Made by a program: the position numbers and the translations under genes
Shown here: positions 60,482 through 64,000 of the stretch, one piece after another
How the letters are laid out: each line of letters opens with the position of its first letter
How positions within the stretch are numbered: position 1 is the stretch's first letter
From: Roseomonas gilardii
GTDB lineage: Bacteria > Pseudomonadota > Alphaproteobacteria > Acetobacterales > Acetobacteraceae
Assembly (NCBI RefSeq): GCF_001941945.1
Contig: NZ_CP015583.1
Coordinates: forward strand, 2,002,501-2,066,500
Direction of reading: 5' to 3'
Length of the DNA: 64,000 nt
Notes under the pieces: model-generated
The model's input: the letters and a program-made list of their open reading frames with translations, nothing else
Databases searched by the model: none
Told to the model about the DNA's origin: nothing

Positions 60482-62277
60482 GCTTCGCCCCCGAAGCCCC
60501 CATCGCCGCGGAGACCCGCCGCCGCGCCGTCCAGGCGGCGCAGGGCAAGGCACCCTTCGACCTGCTGCTCACCGGCGGTACGCTGGTGGATGTCGCGACC
60601 GGCGAGCTGCGCGCGGCGGATGTCGGGCTGGTCGGCGGGCTGATCGCCTCCGTGCACCCGCCCGGCACGCGCGCCGACGCGGCGGAATTCCATGACCTCG
60701 CGGGCCGCTTCCTGGCGCCCGGCTTCGTGGACAACCACCTGCATTTCGAATCCTCCTTCATGGCCCCCGTGGACTACGCCAGCACCGTCGTGCCCCACGG
60801 CGTCACCACCACGGTCTGGGACCCGCACGAGCTGGCCAATGTGCTGGGCGTGCCGGGCGTGCGCTGGGCGGTGGAGGCGGCGCGGGGCCTGCCGCTGCGC
60901 GTGCTGGTCGCCGCCCCGTCCTGCGTCCCCTCCGCCCCCGGGCTGGAGGTGGCGGGCGCCGAGATCGGGCCGGAGGAGATGCGCGAGATGCTCCGCTGGC
61001 CCGAGGTCGCCGGGGTGGCCGAGGTCATGGACATGGCCGGGGTGCTCGCCGGCAGCGCGCGGATGGAAGGCATCGTCGGCGCCGGCATGGCGGCGGGCAA
61101 GAACGTCAACGGCCATGGGCGGGACCTCGCGGGCGCCGCCCTCCAGGCCTATGCCGCCTCGGGCGTGACCTCGGACCACGAGATCACCTCGGGCGAGGAC
61201 CTGCTGGCCAAGCTCCGCGCCGGGCTGACGGTGGAGCTGCGCGGCAGCCACGACACTGTCCTGCCGGGCGCCGTGGCGGCGATCCTGTCCCTGCCGGTCT
61301 TCCCGGCCGGCCTCGTGGCCTGCACGGACGACATCTTCCCGGACGAGCTGGTGGCCAAGGGCGGCCTGCGCGATACGCTCGCACGGCTGGTGGCGCGCGG
61401 TCTGAACCCGGTGCTGGCGATCCGCATGGCCACGCTGAACGCCGCGCTGCGGCTGAAGCGCGACGATATCGGCCTGATCGCCCCCGGGCGGCGCGCCGAG
61501 ATCGCGGTGCTCTCCGACCTGCCCGGCATGGTGGTGGAGCGGGTCTATGTGGCCGGGCGCCTCGTGGCGGAGGGGGGCCGGATGCTCGAAGCCCTGCCCC
61601 GCGACCTGTCCGGCGCGCCGCGCGACACGGTGAAGCTCCAGCCCCAGGCGCCGGAGGCCTTCCGCCTGCGGGTGAAGGGCATCGACAACGGAAACGCACG
61701 CCTGCCCGTGGTCGGCGGCGCCCGCGTGGTCCATTGGGCCGAGGCCGAGGTCACGGTGCGCGACGGCATCGCCGCGCTGCCGCCGGGCCATGCGCTGATC
61801 GCCATCCTCCACCGGCATGGGCGGCGCGACCCGGCGCCCATGCTCTGCCTCGCCGATGGCTGGGGCGAGCCGGAGGGCGCCGTGGCCACCACGATCAGCC
61901 ACGACAACCACAACCTGCTGGTGCTGGGCCGCGACCCGGCGGACATGGCGGCGGCGGCCAACGCGCTGATCGCCTGCGGCGGCGGCATGGCCGTGGCGGC
62001 GGGCGGCCGGGTGACGGGGGTGATGCCGCTGCCCATCGCCGGGCTGCTGGCCGAGACGCCGCCCGCGGAAACCGCCGCCAGCTTCGCCCGGCTGCGCGCC
62101 GCGGCCGATGCGGTGATGCCGTGGAAGCCGCCCTTCCGCGTCTTCCGCGGCGTCACCGGCATCTCGCTGGCCTGCAACCCCGGCCCGCATCCGACCGATC
62201 TGGGCATCACCGACGGCGGCACGGGCGAGGTGCGCGACCCGGCCCTGCCGCTGGGCACGGAGCCCGTTCCGGCCTGA
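60478..62277 (+). CDS. Adenine deaminase-family amidohydrolase
   Basis: A 599-residue amidohydrolase of the Ade family, which deaminates adenine to hypoxanthine. The metal motif is VDNHLHFESSFM; NGHGRDL, SDHEITSGED and CTDDIFPDEL carry further metal or catalytic residues. The C-terminal Adenine_deam domain has ISHDNHNLLVLG. Length fits AdeC. The neighbours (binding protein, creatininase) allow a different aminated substrate, so the family call is firmer than the reaction. Confidence 0.88.
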   Translation: MSFAPEAPIAAETRRRAVQAAQGKAPFDLLLTGGTLVDVATGELRAADVGLVGGLIASVHPPGTRADAAEFHDLAGRFLAPGFVDNHLHFESSFMAPVDYASTVVPHGVTTTVWDPHELANVLGVPGVRWAVEAARGLPLRVLVAAPSCVPSAPGLEVAGAEIGPEEMREMLRWPEVAGVAEVMDMAGVLAGSARMEGIVGAGMAAGKNVNGHGRDLAGAALQAYAASGVTSDHEITSGEDLLAKLRAGLTVELRGSHDTVLPGAVAAILSLPVFPAGLVACTDDIFPDELVAKGGLRDTLARLVARGLNPVLAIRMATLNAALRLKRDDIGLIAPGRRAEIAVLSDLPGMVVERVYVAGRLVAEGGRMLEALPRDLSGAPRDTVKLQPQAPEAFRLRVKGIDNGNARLPVVGGARVVHWAEAEVTVRDGIAALPPGHALIAILHRHGRRDPAPMLCLADGWGEPEGAVATTISHDNHNLLVLGRDPADMAAAANALIACGGGMAVAAGGRVTGVMPLPIAGLLAETPPAETAASFARLRAAADAVMPWKPPFRVFRGVTGISLACNPGPHPTDLGITDGGTGEVRDPALPLGTEPVPA

Positions 62278-62343
62278 AGGCCGGCGCGACGCCGGAACCC
62301 CGGTTCCGGCGTTGCCATCACCGGGAAAAGGGAGGATGCCACC

Positions 62344-63156
62344 ATGCCGATCCGCACGCGCTTCTGGGCCGAGCTGCGCTGGCCGGAATTCCGGGACCTG
62401 CCGGAGAACACGGTGGCGGTCCTGCCCATCGCCGCCACGGAGCAGCACGGGCCGCATCTTCCCGTCTCCACCGACCAGACCATCAATGCCGGCATCCTGG
62501 CCCGTTCCCTCACCCACTGTCCGCCGGAACTGCCGCTGCTGGTCCTGCCCCATCAGGCCGTGGGGCTCTCGGTGGAGCACCTGGCCTTTCCCGGCACGCT
62601 GACGCTGGACGAGGAAGGCTTCCTCCGCCTCGTCACCGGGATCGGCGCCAGCGTGGCGCGCGCCGGGGTGCGGCGGCTGGTGGTGATGAACGCCCATGGC
62701 GGCAACGCCGCGATGCTGGAGGTCGCCTGCCGCCGCCTCCGCGCCGAAAACCGCATCCTGGCGATCGGCAGCCACTGGGACCGGATGGGCCGGCCGGAGG
62801 GTTCCGCCGATCCGGTGGAGGCGCGCTACGGCATCCATGCCGGGCGGGACGAGACGGCCCTCATGCTGCGCCTCTCGCCCCAGGATGTGGACCGCGCCGC
62901 CATGGCCGATTTCCCCAGCGCGAAGCAACGGCTGGAGGACACCGCCCCCGCCATCGCCTCCGCCCTGGGCGCCAGCCTGGCCTGGCAGGCGCAGGACCTG
63001 AACCCGGCCGGGGCGGTCGGCGATGCCACGAAGGCCACGGCGGAGCTGGGCGGGGCCCTGCTGGACTTCGCCGCCCGGCGCATGGCGGAGCTCTGGCGGC
63101 AGGTGGCGGCGGTGGATCTCGACGCCTGGCTGCGGGACATGCCCGAGGCGCCATAG
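62344..63156 (+). CDS. Creatininase-family amidohydrolase
   Basis: A 270-residue creatininase/MftE-like metal amidohydrolase. Metal ligands are in PIAATEQHGPHLPVSTD, with NAHGGNAAML and the Glu in AGRDETALML. Family members open cyclic amides such as creatinine, formamide analogues or pterin intermediates. It follows the deaminase gene by 66 bases with a GGAGG-type site, and likely belongs to the same catabolic unit. The substrate is not evident. Confidence 0.88.
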   Translation: MPIRTRFWAELRWPEFRDLPENTVAVLPIAATEQHGPHLPVSTDQTINAGILARSLTHCPPELPLLVLPHQAVGLSVEHLAFPGTLTLDEEGFLRLVTGIGASVARAGVRRLVVMNAHGGNAAMLEVACRRLRAENRILAIGSHWDRMGRPEGSADPVEARYGIHAGRDETALMLRLSPQDVDRAAMADFPSAKQRLEDTAPAIASALGASLAWQAQDLNPAGAVGDATKATAELGGALLDFAARRMAELWRQVAAVDLDAWLRDMPEAP

Positions 63157-63165
63157 CTCCTCCCG

Positions 63166-63798
63166 TCAGGCGGGCGGCGCCACCGGCAGCCCCAGCGCCA
63201 CCAGCTCCGCCCGCAGATGCTCGGGCGAGGTGAAGTGGATGCCGTGCATCCCGAGATCGCCCGCCGTCCGCGCGTTGCGGGGATTGTCGTCGATATAGAC
63301 GGCCGCCTGCGGGTCCACCCCGAAGCGTTCCAGCAGCAGGCGGTAGATCCGGGGATCGGGCTTGATCAGCTTCTCCTGCCCGGACACCACCACACCCCGG
63401 AACCAGCCCAGGAAGTCGAAGCGCTCCTCCGCCACCGGATAGGTCTCGGCGGACCAGTTGGTCAGGGCATAGAGCGGCACGCCGCCCTCGCGCAGCTCGC
63501 GCAGGATCTCCACCGTACCGTCGATGGCCCCCCGGATCATCTCCGGCCAGTGCCGGTGGAAGGCGTCGATCAGTTCCTCCTGCCCCGGATGCTGGGCGCG
63601 CAGCAGGGCGGTGGCCTCGGCCCAGCTCCGCCCGGCATCCTGCTGCAGGTTCCATTCGTTGGTGCAGACCTCGGCTAGGAACCGCTCCATCCCCGCCTCG
63701 TCCCCGGGGAAGAGCCGGCGGTAGAGGTGACGCGGGTCCCAGTCCACCAGCACGCCGCCGAGGTCGAAGATGACGATGCTGCGCTGTTCGGCGGTCAT
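63166..63798 (-). CDS. HAD-family hydrolase
   Basis: A 210-residue haloacid dehalogenase-like phosphatase with nucleophile Asp in IFDLGGVLVDWDP, Thr/Asn in ALTNWS, the Lys in LIKPDP and the acidic YIDDNPRNA. The FDLGGV(L) form places it near the YihX sugar-phosphate phosphatases. Nine bases separate its stop from the convergent creatininase gene. No substrate can be inferred. Confidence 0.9.
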   Translation of the reverse strand: MTAEQRSIVIFDLGGVLVDWDPRHLYRRLFPGDEAGMERFLAEVCTNEWNLQQDAGRSWAEATALLRAQHPGQEELIDAFHRHWPEMIRGAIDGTVEILRELREGGVPLYALTNWSAETYPVAEERFDFLGWFRGVVVSGQEKLIKPDPRIYRLLLERFGVDPQAAVYIDDNPRNARTAGDLGMHGIHFTSPEHLRAELVALGLPVAPPA

Positions 63799-63951
63799 GC
63801 CGGGATTCCTTCCGGATCGGGGGGGGAACGGGTGGACGGGGCGGCGCAGACTGCCCGCTTCCGCCCCCGGAGTCAGCCGCCCCGGCGGAATCGCCGCGCC
63901 GGGCCGGGTGGGCGGCTGGCGCAGCAGGTGCCAGCCCGGCTAGATGAAGGG

Positions 63952-64000
63952 ATGAGCGCCGCACGCCCGCCCGCCACCGCCATGCCCGCCGGACCCTGTC
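63952..64000 (+). CDS. Possible start of a plus-strand gene, cut by the window end
   Basis: An ATG preceded by GATGAAGGG opens a frame (MSAARPPATAMPAG) that runs off the window. It is too short to recognise, and the 150 bp between it and the HAD gene hold nothing else I can name. Confidence 0.3.
   Translation, partial: MSAARPPATAMPAGPC

Overview
The window reads as chromosomal DNA of a very GC-rich alphaproteobacterium, most likely of the Acetobacteraceae (Roseomonas-like). Three things point there: the housekeeping run kdsA-pyrG-secG-tpiA / ppiD-trpD-trpC-moaC-moeA-lexA / comEC / gltX, a LexA box of the alphaproteobacterial direct-repeat type (GTTC-N7-GTTC) in front of lexA, and the large number of ABC solute-binding proteins and oxidoreductases. 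The genus is an inference from gene order and base composition. I saw no rRNA, tRNA, insertion sequence, prophage or CRISPR array.

Layout. 1-15 kb is core metabolism: the end of a YceI gene, KDO-8-phosphate synthase, CTP synthase, SecG, triosephosphate isomerase, the PpiD chaperone, tryptophan synthesis (trpD, trpC, without trpE/trpG), molybdenum cofactor synthesis (moaC, moeA), LexA, ComEC and GltX. 15-24 kb holds a DapA-family aldolase, an unrecognised small protein, a LysR regulator divergent from a DoxX/extradiol-dioxygenase operon, a sorbosone-dehydrogenase-like protein, the YcjX/YcjF pair, glyoxalase I and an aldo/keto reductase. 24.6-28 kb encodes a large beta-repeat/DUF4214 secreted protein and a periplasmic alpha/beta hydrolase. 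28-36.5 kb is a histidine-type island: a polar amino-acid ABC transporter with a PhyH dioxygenase on the minus strand, divergent from a 2-oxoglutarate oxygenase gene followed by hutU and hutH. 36.5-42.6 kb has a GGDEF-EAL protein, a GntR/FCD regulator, a double cold-shock-domain protein with an FGDR-repeat linker, and an orphan coxM/coxS pair. 42.8-50.4 kb is a complete peptide-type ABC transporter with two related binding proteins. 50.5-55.5 kb holds GtrA plus a glycosyltransferase and a type I secretion operon with a small unknown third gene. 55.5-64 kb holds a glycerophosphodiesterase, a small Cas2/SinR-like protein in a lower-GC patch, and a nucleoside/amidohydrolase cluster (nucleoside hydrolase, M20 hydrolase, binding protein, adenine deaminase, creatininase), ending with a HAD phosphatase.

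Working together. The core genes run in tightly spaced or overlapping operons with ATGA, GTGA and TTGA junctions. The accessory genes look like scavenging modules: transporter plus catabolic enzymes for histidine-like compounds, for peptides, and for nucleoside or creatinine-like compounds. The type I exporter could secrete the DUF4214 protein encoded 27 kb away. The most interesting points are the histidine/2OG-oxygenase/PhyH island, the FGDR-repeat cold-shock protein with its 72-bp DNA repeat, the coxS-coxM pair without a large subunit behind a Fur-like palindrome, the small third gene of the secretion operon, and the small Cas2/SinR-like gene.
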